Counted from the first letter of the stretch, positions 15,168 through 24,594 are shown. The stretch is DNA of 64,000 nt from Arcicella rosea (GCF_040543805.1 NZ_JBEUMS010000001.1:310001-374000), one strand, 5' to 3'. Notes: generated by a model from the letters alone, not told the origin. A program made the numbers and translations.

Positions 15168-15495
15168 CATTAAAGTATGGCTTTATGATATTTTAAATGC
15201 CATTATGGAAATTGAAAGCTTCTTTGATGATGTTCCAAAAATATTTTCTGTATATCAAAATGATTTGAGAACAAAAAGAGCTGTTGAAAGAAACATCGAA
15301 ATTATAGGTGAAGCTCTCAATCGAATTTTAAAACGTGATGAGACAATACTCATCACAAATGCCAGAAAAATAGTTGATACTCGAAATAGAATTATACACG
15401 GCTATGACTCTGTTTCTGATGATGTAATTTGGGGAATTGTGATTAAGCATTTACCTATTTTACAAAATGAAATAAGAACTATGTTAAATGAATAA
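15157..15495 (+). CDS. HepT-like RNase toxin (DUF86)
   Basis: 112 residues from the ATG at 15157; a TTG two codons earlier is less likely. It is all-helical, with the HEPN RX4HXY motif R76-NRII-H81-G-Y83 and the family EIIGEALNRIL helix. HepT toxins cleave RNA, and the motif tyrosine is the AMPylation site used by MntA. The partner lies immediately upstream with overlap. There are no mobility genes around it, but the repeat-rich region just upstream suggests a plastic site. Confidence 0.88.
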   Translation: MDNDIKVWLYDILNAIMEIESFFDDVPKIFSVYQNDLRTKRAVERNIEIIGEALNRILKRDETILITNARKIVDTRNRIIHGYDSVSDDVIWGIVIKHLPILQNEIRTMLNE

Positions 15496-15519
15496 CCTTT
15501 ACCATCTCCCCCCCAATAA

Positions 15520-17037
15520 CTACCTCAACTGATTCAAAGTATAGCAAATCAAATTATTGAATAGGTATTTACCATCTGTACTTTCTATATCGCCTGTTTT
15601 TAGTTCATACACATAACCTGCTTTTAATTCTGCTAAGGTCAAAGAAACAGTTTTGCCATCGGCTGAAAGTTTGATGGATTGTACTGGAACGTCTTTTACA
15701 TCAAATTGCTTTGAACCATAGGCTTGATGATACTCATAATAAAAACGACGGAATTTATAATTGAGTAAATCTTGTGCTTTGGCTGGGTCGAGTGGCATAG
15801 AGAATGTTAAGTCAAACCCTGTTTTGGTAAGTTTCATTGCCATAATATCTAAATGGTTTTTGCCTTTCCAAGTAATGCGTTGAATACCTCTTGCTCCAAC
15901 CCAACCGTGGTCGTTTTGTCCAACCCACAAACTTCCGTCGGGAGCAAAAGCCAAACGATTATTTCCAATTCGCATTTTTGAACCAAAATTCAAAGGAATA
16001 CAAGCCCCTTGCATTGCTCCGCCTACTTCCTCCATCAATAGTCGAATTGCGTATTTATGATCCATGTCGCCAATCAACATTTGTCCGCCAAACATTCCAA
16101 ATTTTCCTCCTGTATTTTCTAAAATTGGTTGTGTGGGCGAATTAGCAAAATATCCATGCGGAAACTGAATGGATTCTTTAGTTCGCATACTGTCTAAGCG
16201 GGCAACAGGTAAATTAATCGGTACGACTCTTGGAAAATCTTCTTTCCAAATCAAACCAGCAGGATGTCCGTAAAACTTCCCTTCTTCTACATGAAATAAT
16301 TTACTTGTCCCTAACCAATCGCCCTGATTATCAGAAACGAATAATCTGCCTTGTGCATCAAAACCCAAACCATTTGGCGAGCGAAAACCTACGGCAAAAG
16401 GTTTTAAAATACCATCTTTGCCTAACTTCATAATCCAACCACGATAAGGCACGCAAGAGTACATTCGTCCCGGACGAGAAAGTGAATCATATTTTCCACG
16501 AATTTCATTCCTGATTCCTGCACCGTTCGAGGCTAAATTCAAAGCGATAAAAAGATTTCCTTGTTTATCGGCTATTGGACCAAAGGCAAATTCATGGTAA
16601 TTGCCCGACATCCCAAAATCGTCTGTTACAGTTTGATAAACATCGGCTACGCCATCGCCGTCGGTATCTTTTACACGAGTAAGTTCTGGGCGTTGCATGA
16701 TTAAAATTTCATGATTATTAATCACCATCATGCCCAAAGGTTCATGCAAACCTTCGGCAAACATTTTCCATTGTTTGGTTTTCTGGTTGTACATCATTAC
16801 TTCGCCACGATGAAAACAGGCTACAAAACGTCCATCTGGCATAAAGCCAATTGCACCTGTTTCGGCAACTAAACCGTCGGGTAAAGTAATGTTTTCTACT
16901 TCATAATAATTTGCCGCAGAGTCTTTGGGCGTAATAGTTTGTGCTTTCAGGCTTGCATTAAAAAACAGTAAAGCCAACAAACAGCCAAAGGATATGGTAA
17001 AAGTTCTTTTGTTGTGAAGCATGTTGTGATTTTTCAT
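15520..17037 (-). CDS. Secreted glucose/sorbosone dehydrogenase-like beta-propeller protein
   Basis: 505 residues. A signal peptide ends near residue 32 (LLALLFFNASLKAQ). The body shows repeated propeller blades (GAIGFMPDGRFVACFHRGEV, GFRSPNGLGFDAQGRLFVSDNQGDW, LAFAPDGSLWVGQNDHGW) and a calcium-loop-like DTDGDGVAD at residues 124-132. It resembles the PQQ-type sorbosone dehydrogenase group and related large heme-containing proteins, but has no CxxCH heme motif. Cofactor and substrate are unknown. The ATG overlaps the stop of the cupredoxin gene by 4 bases (ATGA), so the two are translationally coupled. Confidence 0.8.
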   Translation of the reverse strand: MKNHNMLHNKRTFTISFGCLLALLFFNASLKAQTITPKDSAANYYEVENITLPDGLVAETGAIGFMPDGRFVACFHRGEVMMYNQKTKQWKMFAEGLHEPLGMMVINNHEILIMQRPELTRVKDTDGDGVADVYQTVTDDFGMSGNYHEFAFGPIADKQGNLFIALNLASNGAGIRNEIRGKYDSLSRPGRMYSCVPYRGWIMKLGKDGILKPFAVGFRSPNGLGFDAQGRLFVSDNQGDWLGTSKLFHVEEGKFYGHPAGLIWKEDFPRVVPINLPVARLDSMRTKESIQFPHGYFANSPTQPILENTGGKFGMFGGQMLIGDMDHKYAIRLLMEEVGGAMQGACIPLNFGSKMRIGNNRLAFAPDGSLWVGQNDHGWVGARGIQRITWKGKNHLDIMAMKLTKTGFDLTFSMPLDPAKAQDLLNYKFRRFYYEYHQAYGSKQFDVKDVPVQSIKLSADGKTVSLTLAELKAGYVYELKTGDIESTDGKYLFNNLICYTLNQLR

Positions 17038-18128
17038 CTTTTCATGGAAATACTAAGACGTTGAACATTAGCTGGAATACTAAGTACGCCATTGTTGAAT
17101 TTACCTAATTTGCTTTGGTACACGATGCCGTCGTCGGTATTGACTAAAAAGTAAAGCTTTTGTTTATTGTTCTTAAAGGTAAAATCTCTAATCAAAGCTT
17201 TTCCATCAGCACTTAAACGAATGGTTTCGGTTACTTCTACTTTATCCAATAAATATTTGAAAGTCGGTAATCTTTTGTTGAGTTGATAACCTTTAAAATC
17301 AACCGTTGGAATGGTTTTCACATTAGCAATTCTGAAAGGAAAATCAGTTTTATCTCGCCAATAAACTTCTCCAACTATTTTGGTTAATTTACTTCCGTTG
17401 CCTTTCCATTGTTCTGAGTTATCCACAAATCCACCCGACCAAGCGTATCTTAAATAACATTTGCCTGCATCAAAACAATAAGATTCTGTTTCGTTAAAAG
17501 CTACGACAATGGCTGCTGGTCCACAGTCAGGCATAAAAGTGCGATACAATAATGGGTATTTTAATGGAAATGGATGCGGTGAAGGCGGTGACATGTGATG
17601 TCCTTCGTGACTAACAACAACTGCTGCTTTTTGTCGTTGACCTTCGGGTACATTGATGTCTTTTTCTAAAGGGGGCAATGCTTTGTTGGTGGCATAAATT
17701 GCTCCGTACATCACAAAACCATGTCCGGGATAAGTACAGACATAAGGATAAATTCCTTCTTTTTCTAAAGTAAAAGTAATGGTATCAATTCTGCCCGGTT
17801 CAATGATTTTGGTATTGGCAATAATCAAAGGAGAATTAGGTACATAATCCATCGTTGCCCCTTTATCGCCCAATTTCATGGCTTCCTCTACTACTTTTAG
17901 TCGGAAATTGGGTTTAGTGACCACCATATTGTGTGCCATATCGTCGTGATTATCCAGAATAATCGTCAGACGAGTATTGGGTTGAACTGCCAAACGAGGC
18001 AAATCAAATTGTAAGCCACCTAGAATTTTAATGGTAATGGTTGTGTCTTTTTGTGAAAAGCCTTGCAGACTTATCAACAATAAGGCACAAAGTACACTTA
18101 AACGCATCATTTTTATATCTTTTAGCAT
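17034..18128 (-). CDS. Secreted cupredoxin (plastocyanin/azurin-like) with large C-terminal domain
   Basis: 364 residues, or about six fewer from the MMRLS start. After a signal peptide (LCALLLISLQGFSQ) comes a type I copper domain with the full ligand set: His66 (HNMVV), Cys131 and His136 (VCTYPGHG) and Met140. This is the auracyanin-like pattern. The rest (about 160-364) is a soluble domain with PLLYRTFMPDCGPAAIVVAF and RYAWSGGFVDNS, found next to propeller oxidoreductases in this phylum. It could be the electron acceptor for the coupled downstream protein. That role is inferred from the operon. Confidence 0.82.
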   Translation of the reverse strand: MLKDIKMMRLSVLCALLLISLQGFSQKDTTITIKILGGLQFDLPRLAVQPNTRLTIILDNHDDMAHNMVVTKPNFRLKVVEEAMKLGDKGATMDYVPNSPLIIANTKIIEPGRIDTITFTLEKEGIYPYVCTYPGHGFVMYGAIYATNKALPPLEKDINVPEGQRQKAAVVVSHEGHHMSPPSPHPFPLKYPLLYRTFMPDCGPAAIVVAFNETESYCFDAGKCYLRYAWSGGFVDNSEQWKGNGSKLTKIVGEVYWRDKTDFPFRIANVKTIPTVDFKGYQLNKRLPTFKYLLDKVEVTETIRLSADGKALIRDFTFKNNKQKLYFLVNTDDGIVYQSKLGKFNNGVLSIPANVQRLSISMKR

Positions 18129-18499
18129 TTCTGAAGCAAAGGAAATTATATATTCAAGTAAATTTCAATTCGTAAATTAAGCATGATAGTGGAATTTCTC
18201 TTCATGTATTGTAGGTTTTAGTCTTAGTTTTTAGCTTATAAAGATTAAGACTTGTAAAATCTAATGGTTTAGGAAAAGATAAAGGCTTAACAGTCTTAGA
18301 TTATGTTTATAAAGTTGTTAATTTAGTTTGGTCATAATAGTAAAATACTATTAGCCATAGCTTACTTTTCTTGTCTTAAACAAGAAAAGTAACAAAAGAA
18401 ATTCAAGAAATTCCGAATCGCAGCGGCGAACCGCCTCGCTTCGCTCAAACAGCGGAATTTCGAAAAATTGCTTTCGCCTGTTTAATATCAATTTGATAA
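18129..18499. other. Intergenic region with a perfect 13-bp hairpin
   Basis: 371 bases. TTACTTTTCTTGT at 18362-18374 is the exact reverse complement of 18380-18392. It is followed by a GC-richer tract (ATCGCAGCGGCGAACCGCC) unlike its AT-rich surroundings. The combination looks like an interspersed repeat. No gene is seen. Confidence 0.6.
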
Positions 18500-19270
18500 A
18501 TGAAATTTGAAAAGATTCTTCCATCTGCTTTGCTAAAACCTTATATCAAACATTTGGTCATTTCGGAAGTTTCCGAAGAACAAACTTATAAGGTTTTTCC
18601 TTCTACTGGGCTTGTAATGGGCTTTCAGTACAAAGGTAGTTTGGCGTATCTTTCTCAAGAAGGAGAAAACAAATTAGCAAGTACGGGCGTTACGGGTTTA
18701 CAAGATGGTTTCAGAGTTTTTAAGAGTAATCCTAATATTGGTTCTGTATTGGTATTTTTTAATGAAATCGGAGCGTCTTATTTCCTCAAAACACCTATCA
18801 ATGAATTATTTGCAGAAAGTGTTTCGCTAGAACATTTTATGAATCAATATGATTTAGAAAAAGTGGAAGAAGCTCTTAGCTTTTCCAAAAGCGATGAACA
18901 CAGAATTTATATTGTAGAACAGTTTTTACTTGCTCATATCATCGAAAAGAAAGATGACCAGCTCGTCATCAAAGCTATTCAATACATTTATCATCATAAA
19001 GGAAATGTTAAAATCAAAGAGTTGGCAAATTTGCTTTGCATCAGCCAAAGTCCATTTGAGAAACGATTCCGACAAGTAGTTGGTACTTCTCCTAAAAAAT
19101 TTGCGTCAATCGTTAGGTTTCATGCCGTACTTGATAGCCTGAATCAAGTAAAATCACTGACTGAAATTTGCTTTGAAAACAACTATTTCGACCAAGCGCA
19201 TTTTATCAAAGACTTCAAGCATTTCACAGGTGAAACGCCTGAAAAATTTATTAAGAAGAACGAGAAGTAA
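18500..19270 (+). CDS. AraC-family transcriptional regulator
   Basis: 256 residues. The N-terminal part resembles the DUF6597 sensor domain (LLKPYIKHLVISE, VFPSTGLVMGFQYKG), and the C-terminal ~100 residues are an AraC double helix-turn-helix (IKELANLLCISQSPFEKRFRQ; CFENNYFDQAHFIKDFKHFTG; GETPEKF). The two small genes downstream (19338, 19830) run the same way, so they may be under its control, but each has its own spacer. Confidence 0.87.
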   Translation: MKFEKILPSALLKPYIKHLVISEVSEEQTYKVFPSTGLVMGFQYKGSLAYLSQEGENKLASTGVTGLQDGFRVFKSNPNIGSVLVFFNEIGASYFLKTPINELFAESVSLEHFMNQYDLEKVEEALSFSKSDEHRIYIVEQFLLAHIIEKKDDQLVIKAIQYIYHHKGNVKIKELANLLCISQSPFEKRFRQVVGTSPKKFASIVRFHAVLDSLNQVKSLTEICFENNYFDQAHFIKDFKHFTGETPEKFIKKNEK

Positions 19271-19337
19271 ACGATTTTTTACAATTTCAAGCCAAGTAAA
19301 TCTCCCAAATTTGTATCACATTTAAACACAAAAAGAC

Positions 19338-19730
19338 ATGTTTACAATTAATCAAATCAAAGAGATTCACTCAAAAGTAAAAAGCGGTGCAGATTTTCCA
19401 CAGTATATCCAAAACCTTATTGTTTTGGGCTTAACGAGCTATGAACATTACGTTTACGACGGACATACAAAATATGTTGGAAAAGATAATTTTCAAATTG
19501 AGTCGGAAGCGAAGTATGCTTCCTTAGCAATATCAGAAGAAGGCAATGTGGAAAAGCTGAAATACGCTTTAAAAATTCACCAAGCTGGCGAAACCGATTA
19601 CTTCACTTTCTGTAAGCAATCAGCCGAAGCGGGTGTTGAAAAATGGAAAGTTGATATGCAAGAAATGACTTGTATTTATTACGATAAACAAGATATAACG
19701 ATGGTAATTGAAAAAATTCCTAGTCTGTAA
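19338..19730 (+). CDS. DUF1398-family protein
   Basis: 130 residues. It has the DUF1398 (YbcV-like) layout: ...SGADFPQYIQNLIVLGLTSY near residues 16-36, a variable middle and KIHQAGETDYFTFCKQSAEAGVEKW (given here as the region around residues 83-107), which is the family hallmark. The function is unknown; it is thought to be a cytoplasmic small-molecule-binding fold. It lies 67 bases after the AraC gene on the same strand. Confidence 0.82.
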   Translation: MFTINQIKEIHSKVKSGADFPQYIQNLIVLGLTSYEHYVYDGHTKYVGKDNFQIESEAKYASLAISEEGNVEKLKYALKIHQAGETDYFTFCKQSAEAGVEKWKVDMQEMTCIYYDKQDITMVIEKIPSL

Positions 19731-19829
19731 TTGAATACATTTAAGGTAACGTTAATTTTAGGACAATCTACATAACTGGTTCTTTTTCTTATCTTTATAA
19801 AAACAACCCGAACTAAATTAATTATTACC

Positions 19830-20282
19830 ATGAAAAATGTATTTGACCAGAAAGAGACTGCCGAGATTTTAGAACGCATCGACAAGCTAAGTCCAAGTTC
19901 ACAACCACTTTGGGGAAAAATGAACGTTGCCCAAATGTTAGCGCATTGCAATGTTTCTTATGAACTTGTTTATGAAGAAAAACATCCGAAACCAAATTTC
20001 TTGATGAAGTTTATGCTAAAGATTTTTGTAAAAGATACGGTTGTTGGCGACAAACCTTACAAAAAAAATAGTCAAACAGCACCGATGTTTCTCATTGTTG
20101 ATGAAAGAGATTTTGAAGTAGAAAAGACACGTTTAGTTAATTATATCAACAAGACCTTATCATTAGGTGAAGCTTATTTTGATGGAAAGGCATCTCATTC
20201 TTTTGGCTTATTAAGCAAAACTGAATGGAGTAATATGTTTGCGAAACATCTTGACCATCATCTTAATCAGTTTGGAGTGTAA
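19830..20282 (+). CDS. DUF1569-family (DinB-like) protein
   Basis: 150 residues. LWGKMNVAQMLAHCNVSYEL near residues 28-47 and KHLDHHLNQFGV at the end give the His pattern of DinB-like four-helix proteins of the DUF1569 group, presumed metal-binding. No substrate is known. It ends 1 base before a strong bidirectional terminator. Confidence 0.8.
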   Translation: MKNVFDQKETAEILERIDKLSPSSQPLWGKMNVAQMLAHCNVSYELVYEEKHPKPNFLMKFMLKIFVKDTVVGDKPYKKNSQTAPMFLIVDERDFEVEKTRLVNYINKTLSLGEAYFDGKASHSFGLLSKTEWSNMFAKHLDHHLNQFGV

Positions 20283-20283
20283 T

Positions 20284-20325
20284 AAAAAAGAGAGGTTCTG
20301 AACGATTTCAGAACCTCTCTTTTTT
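20284..20325. terminator. Bidirectional terminator
   Basis: A 19-bp perfect stem (AGAGAGGTTCTGAA ... TTCAGAACCTCTCT) with flanking A and T runs and a CGAT loop, between two convergent genes. Confidence 0.95.
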
Positions 20326-20335
20326 ATCATTTCTA

Positions 20336-22270
20336 TTAATAATTTGCCAATTTACTTTTCCAGATAATTCCGTTTTTACTTTCGTACTTATCAATAAAAC
20401 CTTTATCGAATAAATCTGCCAGAATATCATTGGTTTCTTCCATATCTCTACTACTCAAGAAAGAAAATTCTTTGCTGGTCATCGTCGAGAAATTGGTAAA
20501 TAAGAAAATTGGATCCGTATTGAAAGTCCTTTTTGTGGCTTTTGGCACCAGTTTATGAATAATTTCTTCTAAATACTCATATTCTTGATAATCCTTACTG
20601 ATAATTTGTTCGTTTTCAAGATTGGTAAAAATCAGCGTTGGCAATACGCCTACTTGCATATTCTGAGCCAAAATCAAATCTTCTCTGAAGGCTTCTTGGG
20701 CTTTATTTTCATAATCATGAACAAAACGAGCAGAGTCTAATCCAACATCAAAAGCCGCTTTTTCAAGATAAGCCATATCAACGATATTGATTTTTTCAAG
20801 GAAGAGCATCTCTTTAATTCTTCTCAAAAACAACAAAGCCAAATCTGCATCTTGCATTTGTGCTGCCTTGAAAGCAATTGAAGGCGGATATGAAGAAGGC
20901 AATGGGTCTTCAATCCAAATATCACCATCCAACGGAATTCCGTGAATCATACAAACTTCTTCCCAATGTGGTGCTACGTCAGAAGGTTTGGTGATAGGTC
21001 CACGCTCGTACTCATCCCAAGAAGGCAATAAACCTCCCATTCTGTAGTCAATCTTGATATAAGCACCATATTCTAATTTCAGCTTTCTCAATAAAGGCTG
21101 TACAACCCAACAAGTAGAGCAAATTGGGTCAGTAAAATACTGAATATCAATAAGCTTTTCGGTATGTGCATCTTTGTCTTCTCTTTTTGAAATCAAAGGC
21201 ACAACCATTTTATCGCCATCCACACTGAGTGGGTTCAAAAACAATTCCTTTAGTTCTCTTCCTAAATAAATATGTTTTTTAATATCGTCTTGACGTTCGT
21301 CGTAATATGCCTCAAAAGCTTCTTCAACATCATATAAAGACAATAACTTTTCGGTCAATTTTTTAGCATCTAAAATCGCATTGGTCGTTCCAGCACTGGT
21401 AAAAGGTAAAGCCAAATGAGCGGCATCACCAATTAAAACCACATTATCTGCATGAAATTTAGGTAATAATCCGAAGTCACGAGTATTCCAGATATAGCTT
21501 GTACTGAAATCGTTGGTTTGTAATAATTCAGTTACAACAGGCGGGAAATCGGCTAATTGGTAATTACAGAAAGCTTTTAATTCTTCAGGAGAACAGCCTT
21601 GGTCGCAATCGGCCTCAGCTACACTGTACTGCATAAACCAAACGAAGTCTTTTTCAGAAACAGGAATCATTCCAAAACTTAGTCCACGAGTACAGCTTTG
21701 ATATTTTGTAAATATATTTTGATGCGAAGCACCTAATTTTTCATTCGTACAAATCCCAACTACTTCTTTTACTTCGATTGGCGTATAAGTAACTGCACCT
21801 AAAATAGCTTCACGCACGGCAGAATTCCCACCATCTGCACCAACAAATACATCTCCATATTCTACTTCACCATTGGCAAATTGTGCAGCGATGGCTTTAC
21901 CATTTTCATAGATAAAATGTGAAAATGTTCTACCTGTTTTGAGTTGCTCTTTCGGGAATAAATCATATAAAAACTGCACTAAATCTTTACGTTTGATACA
22001 ACGCCAAAGATTCAATTTTTGCCTTTTTACTTGTTTTCCATCTTGTCTATTCAAGCTAAAAGCACCGATTTCTTCACCAGGAAGACGAATTTCTGTATTA
22101 GCATTTAATTCATTTAAGATAGACCAACCGTCGATGTGCATTAAAAACGCATGACCACGGGTAGTCATTTCTTTGAATTTTTCGTTGACAACAACTTCAA
22201 TATTATTTTTCTTGAGTAATAGTCCCAGTGTTAGGCCTGCGACGCCTCCGCCAATAATTACTACTTTCAT
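20336..22270 (-). CDS. Flavin monooxygenase fused to a DsbA-like thiol domain
   Basis: 644 residues. Residues 1-~345 are a group A FAD monooxygenase: GGGVAGL at 7-13, the DG motif GADGGNSAVRE (144-154) and the GD motif VLIGDAAHLALPFTSAGT (279-295). After a linker, residues ~373-644 are a DsbA/FrnE-like thioredoxin fold with FTDPICSTCW (Cys384, Cys387) and a late QVGVLPTLIF (cis-Pro). There is no signal peptide, so both halves act in the cytoplasm. Its start overlaps the aminotransferase stop by 4 bases (ATGA). The fusion suggests that a thiol-linked substrate or a redox partner is processed with the hydroxylation. The substrate is unknown. Confidence 0.85.
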   Translation of the reverse strand: MKVVIIGGGVAGLTLGLLLKKNNIEVVVNEKFKEMTTRGHAFLMHIDGWSILNELNANTEIRLPGEEIGAFSLNRQDGKQVKRQKLNLWRCIKRKDLVQFLYDLFPKEQLKTGRTFSHFIYENGKAIAAQFANGEVEYGDVFVGADGGNSAVREAILGAVTYTPIEVKEVVGICTNEKLGASHQNIFTKYQSCTRGLSFGMIPVSEKDFVWFMQYSVAEADCDQGCSPEELKAFCNYQLADFPPVVTELLQTNDFSTSYIWNTRDFGLLPKFHADNVVLIGDAAHLALPFTSAGTTNAILDAKKLTEKLLSLYDVEEAFEAYYDERQDDIKKHIYLGRELKELFLNPLSVDGDKMVVPLISKREDKDAHTEKLIDIQYFTDPICSTCWVVQPLLRKLKLEYGAYIKIDYRMGGLLPSWDEYERGPITKPSDVAPHWEEVCMIHGIPLDGDIWIEDPLPSSYPPSIAFKAAQMQDADLALLFLRRIKEMLFLEKINIVDMAYLEKAAFDVGLDSARFVHDYENKAQEAFREDLILAQNMQVGVLPTLIFTNLENEQIISKDYQEYEYLEEIIHKLVPKATKRTFNTDPIFLFTNFSTMTSKEFSFLSSRDMEETNDILADLFDKGFIDKYESKNGIIWKSKLANY

Positions 22271-23436
22271 AATGTGTTGATTACTGTTTTAATTTGTGAA
22301 AGTGCTTGTGTAAGGATTTCATTTGAAGTAGCAAAACTTAGTCGAATATAACCATCTGCGCCTGCTCCGAACCATTCTTTTAATCCTGGCACTACAGCTA
22401 CTTTGGCTTCATTCAACAATAATTCATGTACTTCTTTGCTGGACTTTCCTGTTCCTACGATATTGGCAAAAGCCACGTAGCAACCTTCGGGAGCAATACA
22501 GCTTACACCTTTCATGCTGTTAAGTTCAGTAACACAAAGCTGTTGCATTTCGTTTAAATGTGCTACAAAAGCTTTTAACCAATAGTCACATTCGTTGAGG
22601 GCGGTAGTGGCGGCTATCTGTCCTAATACGTTTGCTCCGTGTACAGTAGATTGATGTAATGATACTTTTATTAATTTATCAAAAGTTTCTTGATTGGATG
22701 CCATCACTGAACCAATGCGTAAACCTGCCAAACCATACGATTTACTATAACCTGTTACAGTAACAGTGCGTTCACGAATGGCTTCATCTAATGAAGCAAT
22801 ACTGGTGTAAGTATGGGGTGCATAAATAATATCACTCCAGATTTCATCCGACAAAATCGTCAAATTATGTTTGCAAGCGATGTTACCTAGTTGAAGTAAT
22901 TCTGCTTTGGTAAATACTTTTCCAGTCGGATTAAGCGGATTACACAAGCAAATCAATCGAGTTTTAGGCGTAACTAGTTTTTCTAATGCTTCAAAATCTA
23001 CCTTTTCTGTTCCTGCTGGAATCGCAAAAGAAACTGCCTTTCCTCCCACCGATTCTACAGAATATCTGAATAGAAAATCGACTGGGTCAAAAATGATTGC
23101 TTCATCATTAGGTGATAAAAAAGCCTGACAAACAACATAAATTCCAAAAGCGGCACTATCTACAGGAAAAATGTAAGCTGGCTTAGCAGGGATATTTCTT
23201 TTGTTTTGAAAAAAGGTAGCAACACTTTCTTTAAAATCAGGCAGACCATCAGGAGGACCATAACACAAGTAGCGGTCTTTCACAAAACGTGTGATTGACT
23301 CTGCAATTTCAGGAGCACTCGGAAAATCAGGGTCGGCGGCCGTCAATGGAATTACTCCTTGGGGTACTGTTGCCCATCTTAAATTATAGGCACGTTGTTT
23401 TAAAATTTCTAAATTGACAGAGCGACTATCAAACAT
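22267..23436 (-). CDS. PLP-dependent aminotransferase, class I/II
   Basis: 389 residues, fold-type I. Visible are CNPLNPTGKVF (residues 165-175), LSDEIWSDIIY with D197, the Schiff-base lysine in TGYSKSYGLAGLRIG (K232), and R240. It resembles aspartate/aromatic aminotransferases, with some likeness to MalY/PatB-type lyases, so transaminase or C-S lyase activity is possible. It is the first gene of a two-gene operon with the monooxygenase-DsbA fusion, coupled by a 4-base overlap. Together they suggest a small amino-acid-tailoring pathway, which is inferred. Confidence 0.85.
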   Translation of the reverse strand: MFDSRSVNLEILKQRAYNLRWATVPQGVIPLTAADPDFPSAPEIAESITRFVKDRYLCYGPPDGLPDFKESVATFFQNKRNIPAKPAYIFPVDSAAFGIYVVCQAFLSPNDEAIIFDPVDFLFRYSVESVGGKAVSFAIPAGTEKVDFEALEKLVTPKTRLICLCNPLNPTGKVFTKAELLQLGNIACKHNLTILSDEIWSDIIYAPHTYTSIASLDEAIRERTVTVTGYSKSYGLAGLRIGSVMASNQETFDKLIKVSLHQSTVHGANVLGQIAATTALNECDYWLKAFVAHLNEMQQLCVTELNSMKGVSCIAPEGCYVAFANIVGTGKSSKEVHELLLNEAKVAVVPGLKEWFGAGADGYIRLSFATSNEILTQALSQIKTVINTL

Positions 23437-24000
23437 TGAATATTGTGGTTGGCGGTTAATTTTTATGAGTTATATTCTTAAAAGAGACGATAAAAGAGGC
23501 AATGTTTAATATTTCCACCGCTCTTCATATTGTTTGGATGCTAAATATGTTGAATAAATGTAGAATTTACAATTTTATATTCATTTTTCTTTTAGAAATT
23601 ATCATTTGTTCATACTGTGCTTTTTGAATTCCATCGTATAAACGTTTTTTTGATTTGGTCAACCCTATTACTTTATCATTTTGTTTTCAAAATTCCTACA
23701 AATAATCAAGGCTCACACTAGTCAATAAAGGTTTTAATTACAAAGATGAGCAAGCACTATTAAGGCTTTGTTAAAGGTAAATTATGTTTTAAAAAATTCA
23801 TTTTGAACCTTGCCTATGCTTTGAAAAACTGGATAATCTTGGTACTTCCTGTTAATCCTTCCTGAAAAACGCTCAAAATAGCTTTGTGAAAACGTTGTCG
23901 GGAACGATTGCGTAAAAAATTAAGCTAAAACATTGGATATTGTAATTGCTTACGCCTACTTTTGAAAATAATTTTTTTAATATTAATTATTACTTTTCTT
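23437..24000. other. Intergenic region between the aminotransferase and ECF sigma genes
   Basis: 564 bases, AT-rich, with no gene. A TACTTTTG at 23957-23964 is a good -7 box for the sigma gene; the nearest TTG lies 21 bases away. For the leftward operon, CATCTTTG at 23748-23741 is a weak -7 candidate with no clear -33 box. Confidence 0.5.
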
Positions 24001-24594
24001 ATGTATAGACCACTCAAAGCTTCAAGCGATACGGAATTACTGGGTCTTTTGCTAGAAGACAACGAGACTGCTTTTGAGGAAATTTACAGAAGATACTTCC
24101 AAAAACTTTACGCATTAGCGAAACGCAGACTTTACGATAATCAACAAACAGAGGATATTATCCATGATTTGTTTTTGAACTTGTGGCTGAACCGTCAAAA
24201 AATACAAATTGATTCTTTACAAAATTACCTCCTGCGTAGTGTAAAGTACAGAGTTTTGGATGCACTCGACCATCATACGGTAAAACAAAACTTTCTGGAT
24301 TATCAATTACACATCAATCAAAGCTCCAACATTACCGAAGAAAACATCCTCTATGCCGATGCAATGCGTCTGTATCAAGAAAACCTTATCGTATTACCCG
24401 AAAAATGCCGAGAAGTATTTTTGTTGAGTAGAGCGGGGCTTTCTCAAAAAGAAATTGCTATTCAATTAGGCATTTCTGAAAATACTGTTGAAAATCATAT
24501 CGCCAAAGCTTTACGCTTATTGAAGTCTCGTATGGCTGAATTTATCAGCCCAAATGCCCTTTTCCCTCTCTTCTTCTTCCTTTTTGAAAATTAA
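24001..24594 (+). CDS. ECF RNA polymerase sigma factor (FecI-like)
   Basis: 197 residues from the ATG at 24001. The frame is open from a TTG at 23962, but a promoter -7 box overlaps that codon, so the ATG is preferred. Region 2 is DNETAFEEIYRRYFQKLYAL through QTEDIIHDLFLNLW. Region 4 is LPEKCREVFLLSRAGLSQKE through ISENTVENHIAKALRLLK. It pairs with the FecR-like anti-sigma 100 bases downstream and the STN-bearing SusC. It should activate the pectin locus when SusC signals. Confidence 0.92.
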   Translation: MYRPLKASSDTELLGLLLEDNETAFEEIYRRYFQKLYALAKRRLYDNQQTEDIIHDLFLNLWLNRQKIQIDSLQNYLLRSVKYRVLDALDHHTVKQNFLDYQLHINQSSNITEENILYADAMRLYQENLIVLPEKCREVFLLSRAGLSQKEIAIQLGISENTVENHIAKALRLLKSRMAEFISPNALFPLFFFLFEN

